Positions 32,641-44,487 of a DNA stretch of 64,000 bases are shown piece after piece. The notes under the pieces were generated by a model. The model saw only the letters and a list, made by a program, of their open reading frames with translations, ran no database searches and had not been told where the DNA came from. Source of the DNA: Vesta saturnalis (taxonomy: Eukaryota > Arthropoda > Insecta > Coleoptera > Lampyridae); assembly GCA_036346205.1 (NCBI GenBank), contig JARFJB010000821.1, positions 4,034,222 through 4,098,221 on the forward strand, read 5' to 3'. The first letter of the stretch is position 1. The number at the start of each line of letters is the position of its first letter. Position numbers and translations under genes: made by a program.

Positions 32641-35430
32641 TACTTGACAGATGTAAAAGTAATCCCATCCGCTTTGCTTTTTACAGAAGTGCAAACCGTT
32701 TTTCTGAATTTGTGCGCACGCCATAGCTCAGTGGTGTGGGCGGGATTCTTACTTAATGCTGCAAAAGGGCACTCGTCACAATTCCAAAAACGTCAAAATT
32801 GGAAAAAACCCTCAAAACGGCGCCACCTGTTAGATAAATTTATACCGGGAAAACGTTCACTCAAAATCAAAACCCTTACCTCCAAACGAAAAAGACGCCA
32901 CAACAAAACTATACCCGATCGAAAATTCATACCGTCCTAAAATTTTAATAAATGGCAAAATCGGGGTTATAATTCCTAATTTCGAGAAAAATGCGCAGCT
33001 TATTCCCAAACAAATAACAAACTGCTTACCTTTTGGCGAAACCAGGTACTACGGTATCGGTAAGTTGATTCCTATAAAAATCACTTCAAAATAATTGCGA
33101 CTACTCCAAAAACTATCGTATGGGAAAAACAAACAGCTGATCGGTCAACGACCGGCTTACTTCATTATTACGTTACTTTATAGTGTAAAATCTCGTTTAA
33201 CGTGACATTACCAAAATCAAAATAGCAAACGCTCAAAACGAGAAATTATCTTTAGTCACTACGTTAAAGCTTAATGAAACTTCAAAAGGTTTCTTGTCTA
33301 ATTTCAACAAATTGATTACTATCAAAGTGAACGATAAATGGATGTTGTCGCTGTAAAATTAGTTAACTCGACATTTCTCAAAAATAATTCAAACACTAGC
33401 AATCTTAAACGTGAATCGAAATATCTAATCTTTCAACGTATTACTTTACGTGGGCAAAACCGTAGGCACAGTGGACGAAGTCACAATAGATTCATATGTA
33501 TTAATAAAACAGTTATAAACATTAACAATGGTCGTATATTATGGCATTTACATATTAAATTTTAGTAGGTACAGTTACAAAAAACATTAAATTTTGCAAT
33601 TCAATACAAGAAACCAACAAAAAAAATAGAATTCAGTGGGCGCTTGCAGCCATCTTATCAACATCTACCTTTTAATCAATACAACGGAAACAATAAAGAT
33701 ATCGGTAACATAAGTTTCACTAATCTTCGTGAAATAAATTTCCAATTCACATTACACAGATAAAAAAACTTCAGGATATTAACAAATAAATCGTATGAAT
33801 GAATTCACCTTTTCCTAAATTACCTGAAGGGCTTCTATACAACAGTTTACCCGAAAGCAAGCGGATGCGTCCTCCACACAACCAAAAAACACACACTTTA
33901 TTGTTACCAGCAGAATAAAAAAATAAAAGTTTACCTTAATTAGCACCTACAACAATAGAATACTCTCCTTCCTCTGAACTACAATATAATAGGCCGTGCA
34001 ACTGGTCTACCAGGTGGTGAATCGATAGGGTCCGCTGAATTTCTACGGACGCTCTCCAAATAATATCTCACAAACGGCAACCTCCTATTTTTAATTACTC
34101 GAACTAAGTTATCCAACCAAAATCACCAAATAACGTAGTTTTCATCTGATTTAATGTAAATGCAATAATCTTTATCCCTACTTGCTAACATTGCGTTATT
34201 TACAAAGCGTTCTTTTACGTTAATCTGTTTACTCGAAACTCTAGTAAAGCGGCACTATATACTGCAAGTTGGTACGTTATTTGTTTGAGCTGCGCGATAT
34301 ATGTGAAACTACCCCTTTAACAGGAGCTCGTTAAAATTAATCCGCATCACCAAAATGCGTTAAAACAGGTCAACAGAACAAAGGTTTAGAACTTCAAGAA
34401 ATACTAAAACCAATTACTTCTATATCCGAAAAGTGTCGCTATTGACAACACGAAACCCAACGATAACATAACCCGGGGTGTGTTGAAACTTTAAAATTAT
34501 CCCATACAAATGGAAGCGGAAAATATCCTACGGTAATGTTCGATACTCCCTCGGTTCAATATAACTTGTTCCCTCTTACTACACCAACCCCTTTCGCGTA
34601 TATTGCGAAACCGCAAACAAAAAAGCGTGAGCCTTCCACTACAGCTTGGACCTGACTGTCTTAAGTATCGTCCAGATCTCGGCATCTTACATTTTATCCC
34701 CTTACATCTTAATTTAACCATTCATAACAATTTAAACTTAAATTTTAAATTGCGCCAAAAACGATAGCCTCTCGGCACTAACTCGGAAAATAATTGCATC
34801 ATCCTTCCAAATTGCGTTCCCAAAGGTACCTCTCTAATATGATACGGCTAGATAACGAAACTCTTACGATAGTGAACCTTAAAATAACTTGTATAAAAAA
34901 AATGTTATCAAAAGAAAAGGCGACAGTTTGACGGCTATAGTTTAAATTCGCAAAAGATATACCACACAATGTAATAATTTTATACTTAATAATTTTACAT
35001 GATGCAATTTCAAATCCTTTTTTAGCAAAATTCACCGAAATTTAAAATAATGAGAATATTTATTTACACAAAAACTATTGATACCAATACGTAAATCACA
35101 TTTTAATATTAAACTTCCATCTACGCTTGATAAACAACCCAAAACTTTATTTTGTTAAAAAAAGGGATTCTAAATGCGGTTACTATTCGTAAAAATTTCG
35201 AATACTTCCCAAATACTTAAGAAAAACAAAATAAAAACGTTACAATCGAGAAACTTCCCAAAAATGTATACGTTATCAAGTTCAGTAGCATGAACGTATA
35301 CTACATTTCAGATGTACGGTACTACTACTAAAAACACGGACACATGACAACTCACTTTGATACGAATCCTTCTTTTGTCGGGTACATATATATTTGGTGA
35401 TAATTGATTAGTTCCGAATTTGAACCGTTG
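32641..35430. other. Long stretch without a supported gene
   Basis: Small open frames (32644-32940 +, 33338-33565 +, 34497-34721 -, 34799-35035 -) show no recognisable domain and no homologous copy in the window. A minus-strand segment near 34.0 kb reads VRYYLESVRRNSADPIDSPP, a peptide I cannot place. Confidence 0.5.
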
Positions 35431-36264
35431 AAAATGGAAACGAATAAAACCTTAATTCGCGGTTGTTTACTCTATGAGTTGAGGTTGAGGAGACAAATTC
35501 CTGTATAGCGTGCCTAGAGCTTGCAGAAACGTTCAATGTGAGTGATGAAACGACTCGTTTGCACCTTCATCAGCTAGGAAAGCCGTGGAAGTTAAGCAAA
35601 TGGATCCCACATTAATTATCAAACTATAACAAATTAAGCCGTCTTGCCATTTGTTCGGAAAACATTTTACGCAACAATAATGAACCATTTCTTGATCGGT
35701 TGTTAACCTCCGATGAAAAGTGGATATTTACCCCAATTCTAAGCGTTCGTATCATTGGTTGCCGCCTACTGATTCGGTACCACACACTCCTAAAGTTTAC
35801 TTGCACCCAAACAAGATTTTATTGTGCGTTTGGTGGACGGCGACTGGAATAGTCATCACGAATTTTTGGAAAGAAGTCAAACCATCACTGCAAACTTATA
35901 TTGTGAGCAGCTTCAACGAGTACAAGAAGCACTCGTCCAAAAACAGCCTTCTTTAGTCGATCGGACGAAAGAGCTATTTATGCAGAATAACGCCAGACCG
36001 CATACCTCAAGATTGACCCGGAAAGCAACATTCCTGAACTTGGCTGGGAAACGTTACGCCGCCCTCCATATTCTCCTGACACTTCACAAAGTGATTACAA
36101 CCTTTTTTTGTCTCTTGATAACTGTACTAGATAAAGGCAGTTCAAAACAAGACGATGTTATAAATGCAGACCGTCAATTTTTTGATTCAAAATCCATAGA
36201 TTTTTAAAAGAGCACATAAGTTGGCGAAGGGTCATTAATTGTGAAGGTGGCTATTTCAATGAGT
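35431..36264 (+). pseudogene. Mariner (DD34D-type) transposase relic
   Basis: Conceptual frames give LHQLGKPWKLSKWIPH, FLDRLLTSDEKWIF (first Asp), LLCVWW, a second motif reading MQNNARPH where HDNARPH is expected (Asp to Asn), then PYSPDTSQSDYN. The C-terminus ends INCEGGYFNE and stops near 36264. The helix-turn-helix N-terminal half is mostly deleted. At least three frameshifts (near 35730, 35830 and 36060) break it. It is a classic mariner of the PYSPDL type, distinct from the DD41D elements. The right inverted repeat is missing because the hAT relic starts there. Confidence 0.85.
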
Positions 36265-36269
36265 AATAA

Positions 36270-39200
36270 TTTATTAGCTAGGTTTTAGCATCCGGGAGGG
36301 GGGGGGGGGGGTTCAAGAAAATAAAACGACTAAAAGTGCATGAAATAACCGTAATATTCATATGAAAAAAAATTAAAGATATGAAAGATGTAAAAAAAAA
36401 ACAGAAGGTTCGTTTGATTACATACGCATTACATAATTAATCTTCTGTTTTTCTTGTTAAATATATCTACTACTTCATTCGCATTAATTTCTATGGCATA
36501 GTGAATATTCATGAGAGCCAAGCCGTTCAGTCTGTTTTCACTCGTTGTGTTCCGCAAGTAGTTTTTAAGTCTTCTTAGGATTGAAAAAGTCCTTTCTGGG
36601 GCAGCAGTGGAAACAGGTATGGTAGCTAATATTTGTAACAGTGTGTAAATATTTGGATCGCACTTATCTAAGCATTCCAAAGCAGATTTTGGAGTAGGGG
36701 AGGTGATAGTCATAGCTGCTTTCCACACTTCAAGTTCTGCTTTGACCACAGATGTACTTCTTTCGAGCAGCACTGCCGAGTACATACAAATTGCCTCTTC
36801 AATTTCAAAGCTGGCCGCAAAATTTGAAGGTAACACACCAGATAGTGCTGATACTACTTTACGGTGTTTCGTAAACCTCTCAATCAATTGTTGAATTGTA
36901 TGTTCTAGAAATGAGATGAATAAATTTATTTTGTAATACGTGCATATATCCGACTCAGGAATGTTAGAGCGGTTCAACTGCCTTCCGACGATACGTGGCA
37001 TTTGCAGTATACCACCATTTCCTTCGAGCAACACCTTTGCTTCTTCATAGAGATGAAGGTACTCTTCGTCAACTTTATTCTAAAAAGTTGCAAAGCATTA
37101 ATAACATCATCCACGTGGCTGAATGCTGTTATGAGGTCGTTGTTAATTGCTTGCAGTTGTTTTGATAGCGACAATGTATAGCTCATGACTTTTTGTAGAA
37201 TCTCTAGGCACATAACAACATTCGAAGATCGAAATGTGTTAAGCATTTGGGCGGCTTGTTGCGATGTATCTTTATTGTGGCTAGATTGGAGTTCTTCGGG
37301 AGCATTCACAATCGTTGAATAAATTTCCTTGAATCTCATAACAGCTTCATGCTTGTGAACCCACCGTATTTCGCACATTGCAAGCAGGCTTCTTTGATGA
37401 TCAGCCGGTAACAGTTCCCGAATTTTACCTTTCAAAACGGCAGTGCGTTGAGCAGAGTGTCTAAAGTAGGAACCAATAGACTGCACGATCCCAACGCTAT
37501 TTCGCACATCTGCTTTTGAACATTAGTCAGCAATAGCAAGGTTGAGAAAGTGTGCACTACAACGTAAAGAGCAAGATCACATTCTTGACGAATATACGCC
37601 TGGGCACTGTACAAATACCCACTCATAGCTGCTGATCCATCGTAACCTTGATCAACTATGTGAGAATATTCAAGTCCATGCTTTTTCAGAGTTGTAATTA
37701 TGAGATTTACAAGACCGGATCCTGTCACGTCAACAGTTGGAATGTACTCGAGGAACAAACATCTCCTTAACTTTATGATGTTTAACATCTTTTAAATCAA
37801 CATATCGCAAGCACAGCGAGACTAGTTCCATACTCACAATGTCAGTCGTCTCGTCAGCGAGAATAGCACAAAAATTTAGCATCCTTTACTTCATCGATTA
37901 TCTTATGTTGAATAATTTTACCACAAATGTCTATTACTTCACATGGATCTGAGGGATTGTGTAAAGGGAATTCTTCTGAGAAGATGTTTATCCCCTGATT
38001 CGGTTGCGTACCACAACAGTGCTCGAAAATTACCATCATTCTGCAGTGGTTGTTCAGACTCTGCTGCAATGTGGATCTGCCCCGAATCAGTTTTACCTCT
38101 TAAGGGTATGCCTTGTTTGCCGCAAAAAATTATTCCTTTTACGATAGGGATTAGTTTCTTTCGGTTTTCCTGTTGCTGTCTCTTTCTCTCAAAAGACAAC
38201 TGCTCATCGACTGAAAAAGCCTGAGAAGACATTACCCAGTTCCGAATTTCGTTTGTGATAACCTGATTTTTCATAAGTTTCAAATATTACTAGTACGTTT
38301 TTCCACTTCCAAAAAGGGCCAGTTACAAGCTGGCCGACTTTTACCTTCATCAAGCGAACGTCTCATTACGACGCAAATTCTACAGTACGCTCCACTTTTA
38401 TATTCCGAATATGAGAACCAGGGGATTTTTTCCATCCATTTCGTTTGAAAACCCAAATTTCGTTTTGTAGAAATGGGAACTTAGTCCAAAGGCTCTTTTA
38501 AAATTTGGGCCTTTAAATATTTATACTTGATTTTGTGTTGATTTGCGTAAAAACCAACGTCCAATTTAACTACAGAATGAAAAGATGACGTAACAGGTGA
38601 GCTGGTGCTGCTGCTGGTCGGTTCCAGGCTAAATCTAGGCTCGGTAGTCGTAGGCATGAAACAGGGTGCCGGCGGCACCACCGACTCTGTCTGGACATTC
38701 GATACTGCAACTGAGGTCGAAGGCTCGCTTCTCATCACAATCTTATTGCCGGCATGCAAACTAGTTGTTGGTCCCAAATACTTTTCTTTACGGGAAGCCG
38801 CTTGACCACACCACTTTTTCCAGTACTCCATACCTTTAAGCTTATCACCTTTTCTTTTGTTTTTCTCCATTTTCTCGTGTAACCTAAAATAAAAACAATT
38901 ATATTACAAATAAATAAGACTAAGAGGTAATACAATTTACATTTTACAAATCCGTATCAAAGTAATCTGGGCAATTTATTATGATATTTGATTAAGTACT
39001 TGAATAAAATCCGTTAAATATGTCTAACAAACTGACAACGTAGTATAAAAAATAACCGACGAATTTTTATTTCTCTACACTGCAGGTTTAGAATTGATTA
39101 AAATCTTATTACTATTTACTTACTTTTGTGTTTATAAGGTAAGTGTTTACTCCTGTGTTAACTTGAAGTCAAATTACACAAATGACAAAAGAACTTCGTT

Positions 39201-39388
39201 CACTGCAAATTGCGATCTGCTTTACAGACTCCGACGGTGGCTGGCGGGCTGGAATCGAAGAGGTGTGAATCAAAATACTGACAATAAGTTATGCCGCTCG
39301 CTCTCCTTATTTTAATATCATTAATGTTAATATCTTAACTTTGGGGGGGTTGAACCCCCCAAAACCCTCACACTGGCTACGCTCGTGA
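36270..39388 (-). mobile_element. hAT element 1, approximate span
   Basis: The transposase relic lies at 36429-38870. Both flanks have G-rich ends. On the right the reverse complement reads GAGCGTAGCCAGTGTGAGGG, then a GGGGGGTTCAACCCCCC hairpin (39344-39360). On the left is GCTAGGTTTTAGCATCCGGG, then a G run and GTTCAA (to about 36316). These look like diverged terminal inverted repeats, but I could not confirm the exact tips or an 8-bp target duplication. Confidence 0.6.
36429..38870 (-). pseudogene. hAT transposase (TTF zinc finger/DUF4371 type), decayed
   Basis: The start is ATG at 38870, with a basic N-terminus (MEKNKRKGDKLKGMEYWKKW) and then a serine/threonine/proline-rich linker. Past a stop at 38481, KWMEKIPWFSYSEYKSGAYC marks the TTF-type zinc finger. 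The RNase H-like core shows ADETTDIVSMEL (first Asp) and GYDGSAAMSG (second Asp). The C-terminal dimerisation region is AERTFSILRRLKNYLR followed by RLNGLALMNIH. The last stop is at 36429. Frame changes occur near 37940, 37850, 37790, 37440 and 37080. This is the P52rIPK/ZMYM1-like branch of hAT. Host genes have been domesticated from this branch, but the many breaks rule that out here. Confidence 0.85.
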
Positions 39389-40009
39389 CTATACTCGACT
39401 GTTTTGTTTTGTATTGTTGCACTTAGATGTATTGTTATGTTTTCTTTAATTAACAATGTATTAATAATAATTTAAGCGATGAGATATTTTTTTTAAATAG
39501 CAACGCCAAATATTTTTACAAATTATTAGTCACCATTTAATTACGTATGCAATGAACTCCAATTTTTTTTAAATCACTCAAGCGTTGTTGTTTTGTTAAA
39601 CAAATTTAAAACATTCTAGATGTTAATTAAACAATGTAATTAGTATTTTAAAAACAACTCATAAAAAGTAATATTTACATTTTCTCCCGCTCTGTTGAAC
39701 ACATCTACCTCGGTAAGTATTTACACGTAATAGTATTGAAATAGAAGTAATAAATGGGAGAAATCTATTTAGATGACATAAGGTCAAGTTGATATGTACT
39801 TATAGTTGTAATCTAGTGTACTAATTTAAAATAAGTATCACGCGAGTTTTAATAAAGACGCATACAATTGCGAAACATTCTGTAAAACTCCTGTTTTTTT
39901 TTTTGTAAAATGTATCTAGTTTATGAGTTATCGTTTTTATTAATAGTGTATTAAAAAAAACAATATCTCCAAAACGTTTAAGTAAATTTGAGAATTTTAA
40001 AGGTCATTA
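39389..40009. other. No gene seen
   Basis: AT-rich sequence between hAT element 1 and the second DD41D element, with no repeat or frame of note. Confidence 0.5.
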
Positions 40010-40011
40010 TA

Positions 40012-42242
40012 CAGGTTGTCCCATTTTCGTATGTTTTACGGGGTATCTCGCTTATTTTTTAGGTTAGAACCTTGCGGTTTTCGCGACACCGTGCTATTTT
40101 TTAATGAAACCAAAGGTGCACTAATCAAATTTGCCATAGCCATCTTAGTTTGTGGGCTACAGGGTGATTTTAGAAAAATTGCATTTTCAGTCATCCCCTA
40201 TAACTCTGTTATTGTCAGACATATTAAAAAAGTAAAAACTGATGTTTGTAGATTTTTTTACGTAGAATCCAGTAGCGTACTCAGATTTTCTTTAGAGGTC
40301 ACAGTTTTTGAGATATTGACATAATCTACTTTTTTTGATGGGACACCCTATATATTTTTTTAAAATCTTTTCCCTTGCCAAGAGCTTTTCAAAAATATAG
40401 CATAGTCTATATTTATTTTTATAAATAACGTGACAAAATGATTTTTTTCTATAATTTACATTGATAATAGTGGATAGCCGTGGGTAACCATGGTAACGCA
40501 AAAAACAAAATAATTAACGTTCTGCCATTACTTAGGTATTTGATTTTTGAAGTTTCTGCTTCTCTCAAATTATTCCTGGTTACATTTTCCCAAGTTTAGT
40601 GCTGATACTTATTGTTATTCGTTGTTTTTGTTTATTGCTATCGTTCTTGTTCTTGTTGTTGTTTAATTATTTTTTAATATGGCTCGAAACCTAACATTTG
40701 AAAACTTTGAGAAATATGATATGAATACCTGCTTCATATTATCTAATGAAAACGTAGACCAGGCCTTAGAACTCTATCTGAACAGGTCAGTTAATCTTCA
40801 CCTTAAAATTTGTATTTATTTTATATACCTATTTTTTTGTCATATAGATATCCCGAAAGAAGACAACCCGACAGAAGAATATTTCTAAAATTAAAATTTA
40901 GTCTTTGCCAACATGGATGTTTTGACAAACCTCGACCCCGGGTTTACAACAAAGAGAACGAGGAATCGGAGATCAACGTTTTAGCAGTTGTTCAAGCCAC
41001 TCCTGAAACCTCGTGCAGGAAAATAGATGAAGAGAGACCGGTGTGTCTAAAACAACAGTGCAAAGGATTTAAAGGAAACATAAATTCAAACCCTACAAGT
41101 ATAAACTTGTTCATCATCTACACCCTGGTGATGCTGAACGTAGATTGGAGTTCTGCAATTGGTTTATAAATATGAAAACTCAGGCCAAAAAAAAATAATT
41201 TGGTCAGACGAGGCACATTTCACAAGTTCGGGAATTCTTAATAGACACAACTCGCGGTTTTGGAGTCAAGAAAACACAGGTTCGGATTTAATGTCTCCTG
41301 CTTTATTTTTAACCGAAAAATAGTTTACAAGATTTATGAAGAAAACCTAAACTCTAATGGGTACTTACAAAAAGAAAAAACTGTGAACATTTAGAAGATA
41401 TTCCACTGCCTCAACTGAACGACATATTCTTTCAGCAGGATGGGGCTCCAGTCCACAATGCTAGAATAATACAAAACTGGCTAAATTAACGTTTTCCCAG
41501 GAGATGGATTGGAACAAATGGACCTGTTCGATGGCCACCACGATCACCGGATCTCTCGGTTTTGGATTTTTTTTGTGGGGGTATTTAAATAATAAAATTT
41601 ATTCAAAGCAATATGCCAACATGCAACAATTAAAAATTACATCAGAAAATGCTTTTGCAGAATTACGAAGACAATAATTTATTTTGGAAAATGCTATTAA
41701 AAGAATTTATAAACTTTGTGAAACTTGTAGGAGACATAATGGTCTGCAATTTGAACAATATTTGTGATTAATTAATTATTTTGTTTTTTATCACTGTAAA
41801 TTATAGAAAAAAATCATTTTGTCACGTTATTTATAAAAATAAATATAGACTATGCTATATTTTTGAAAAGCTCTTGGCGAAGGGAAAAAGATTTAAAAAA
41901 ATATATAGGGTGTCCCATAAAAAAAAGTAGGTTATGTCAATATCTCAAAAAGTGTGACCTCTAAAGAAAATCTGAGTATGCCACTGGATTCTACTTATAA
42001 AATCTACAAATATCAGTTTTTACTTTTTTAATATGTCTAACAATAACAGAGTTACAGGGGATGACTGAAAATGCAATTTTTCCAAAATCACCCTGTAGCA
42101 CAAAAACTAGATGGCTATGGTAAATTTAATTAGTGCATCTTTGGTTTCATTAAAAAATAGCACGGTGTCGCGAAAACCACAAGGTTCTAACTTAAAAAAT
42201 AAGCGAGATACCCCGTAAAACATACGAAAATGGGACAACGGG
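40012..42242 (+). mobile_element. DD41D Tc1/mariner-type transposon, copy 2
   Basis: Flanked by TA on both sides (40010-40011 and 42243-42244). It starts CAGGTTGTCCCATTTTCG, and the right end matches inverted except for a few bases at the extreme tip. The inverted repeats are about 450 bp each (40012-40460 and about 41800-42242). Total length 2231 bp. A transposase gene with an intron lies between the arms. Confidence 0.92.
40679..41767 (+). pseudogene. DD41D transposase (copy 2) with a 62-bp intron, broken
   Basis: Exon 1 is 40679-40785 (MARNLTFENFEKYDMN... to ALELYLN). The intron is 40786-40847 (GT...ATAG). Joining gives the codons for NRYPERRQPDRR, the usual start of the DNA-binding part, so the splice is well supported. 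The catalytic domain has IWSDEAHFTSSGILN (first Asp), FQQDGAPVH (second Asp) and RSPDLSVLD (third Asp), again with 41 residues between the last two. A deletion and frame changes remove part of the domain near 41130, 41290 and 41370, a stop lies after QNWLN, and another frame break follows FLWG. The tail RRHNGLQFEQYL ends at 41767. It is inactive. Confidence 0.88.
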
Positions 42243-42581
42243 TACATGCCTTTAATAGCGAATAATAATGTGCAAATATATTTTGGGGTTACTATTTAAA
42301 CAAATATCGACGACGTTACAGTTCAAATAATGACGTTATTGATTGTGAATAGTACTGAAGATAACTAGTGTCTATTAATGATTGAAGCTGACGTCATGTC
42401 AAATCTAGGAAATTTCTTTACTTAATATTTGCAACACAGAATTATATTGTAAAATCAATCGGTTTCTACCTTTTTTTTGCCATAGTCTGTTTTTCATTAG
42501 CTTTTATTATAATTTTTCCGTTCATTCTTCATTCCTGTATTAATTTTTCGTTATATTCACAATCAGTTATTTTCATAGCTT

Positions 42582-42749
42582 GGAAAGATTAAAGACAATA
42601 TTTATAGAAATAGATTACATAGTTTAGATGAATTAATGGAAGCAGTTGAACACGAGATTCAGGCTATTACAAGGGAAGAACTTCAACATGTTTTTGAAAA
42701 CATGACGCGGAGAATTAATTTATGTGTACAGCATCAGGGTCAATTTTAA
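42582..42749 (+). pseudogene. Tc1/mariner-type transposase C-terminal fragment
   Basis: A short open frame reads GKIKDNIYRNRLHSLDELME, then HEIQAITREELQHVF and RRINLCVQHQGQF stop. This is the typical end of transposases of this superfamily (KDxVY... to LCxxxxGxF). It is unrelated at sequence level to the copy-2 transposase just upstream, so it marks a further, truncated element. Confidence 0.75.
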
Positions 42750-42950
42750 AATTTATTTTGTTAAATCGTAATTAGCAAATATTGGCAATAAACATTTCCA
42801 AAAGTAGGGGTATTTATCTTTAATTTTGTTTACAATTACATCAAAGGTGATTATCCCATGGGACGCTAATGTCAATCGTTGCGACCGAAATGAAGTGTAG
42901 TGGTACCAACCTAACCAAAATTTGCTACATGACATCAGCTTCCTAGTTTT

Positions 42951-43310
42951 TTGATTCGGGATTGTAGATTTGTTTTAGTTACGCCATTAACCTTAATAAT
43001 CAACTTGGCTATCAATAGTGCTGCTTTTCCTGGTAAATGGAAAATAGCTAGAATTACTCCTGTCCTCAAAAAGGGTGATAAATCTTGCATCAAGAATTAC
43101 AGACCAATCTCAATACTCAATAATTTTGCTAAAATGTTTGAATCAGTAATTCATAATACCATTTATTCTAGTGTCAAACCGTTCCTTTCTGCGGATCAGC
43201 ATGGGTTTTTGCCGGGTCGCTCTACTATAACGAATCTTGCTTGATCAATCAATTTCTTACTGAGGTTCTTGATAGGCGTGGACCTGGAAAAGTTGATGTG
43301 ATTAAATACA
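42951..43310 (+). pseudogene. LINE reverse-transcriptase fragment
   Basis: The frame reads FPGKWKIARITPVLKKGDK, NYRPISILNNFAKMFE and QHGFLPGRSTITNL, the first RT blocks of non-LTR retrotransposons. A 1-2 base frameshift near 43240 is followed by QFLTEVLDRRG and then the match ends. No endonuclease or 3' tail is visible. The clade is uncertain. Confidence 0.8.
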
Positions 43311-44054
43311 AATACAAAAGTTGTAAGATATGTTCTGGTGCATATTCCAAAAATATTTTTAATTACACAGGGTAGATCATAAAAGCTTAGAAGTAATTTA
43401 AAATTTTTTTTTAAATAGAAAACCCTATATATTACATATTTAGATTCTACATACAATTTTAGACACATTTTATCTATAATGTCCTATACCTAAGTTTTTG
43501 ACAAATTTCAAATTTTTTGTCAAAAATGACGTTTGCAGACCAAAACATAGGTGGAAATCTTTTCTAAACGAAGCCTTTATCAATTAGTTATGGTTGATTT
43601 CCTTGGAAATGGGGACCTACTCTAATGGGTTGTATTGATATTTTTGTAATACATTCATACAGGGTGATCAAAAATGGACAATAAGAAGTAGATTCAAAAA
43701 AACCTATAGTCATTTTTTAGACCAATTTCTTGGTCTAAGGGCGATATAAATACAAATCAAGTGGCGCCCTTTTAAAATTTTGTGTGCCTATGCTAGCCAC
43801 AGGTCCACGCAACCAAGTACCTAACCGGCCGATAGAGCTTCGGTACAAATCCTTACTAGCTGTTACTTTTGTTACGACCACACATTAAAAAAAATTGTTA
43901 ACGGCACATTCTGAGAGTACCCTATTTTACGTGTATACATATAAGTAGTATAGCTATGGGATCCCGCCCCACATAGGGAATTTACATGTGTAAGAGAGAT
44001 AGACACGAAAGGCGCCAGTAGGTTTGCTAACTTACCTAACTAAAGTATTTGATT
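43311..44054. other. No gene; scattered transposon tips
   Basis: Contains two isolated CAGGGT-type tips (at 43378 and, preceded by TA, 43660: CAGGGTGATC) resembling the ends of DD41D/mariner-type elements. Otherwise nothing recognisable. Confidence 0.4.
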
Positions 44055-44487
44055 CAGTGGCGGCAGGTGATCTGCAGAACTCCCATAATTTGTAAGCAAA
44101 AATGCGTTTTTAAAAATAATTTCACAGTAAAAAGAAACAATAAACAAACATGTAATTTATTTTATAACCTGATACTCAAACAAACAGTTTAGTTTGAATT
44201 TACATTTTTGCAGTCCAAATCTGGTCATCTATCCAGTGCTTGCAGTCGCTCATGCAAAGCATATATATCCAAAAGACGCGGTGTACCGTTCGCACCGCAC
44301 TTGGTCCATTCAAAAGAGCACTGTGCTCCTATAACGGCCTTGTTTCCGACGACCGCGCCAATTCTTGTGTAAGTTCAACTGTAATTTTTATACAGCAGTT
44401 TGTGCTGCATTTCCCGCAGCTCTTTAAATTTGAAATTCGTTCGTTTTTGAGGATATTGCGTATTTTTTAGTGTTCTTTTTTCTTTAA

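Noticed and set aside
38605..38805. + strand frames opposite the hAT 1 transposase (37943-38224, 38605-38805)
   Set aside because: Antisense shadows of the minus-strand transposase.
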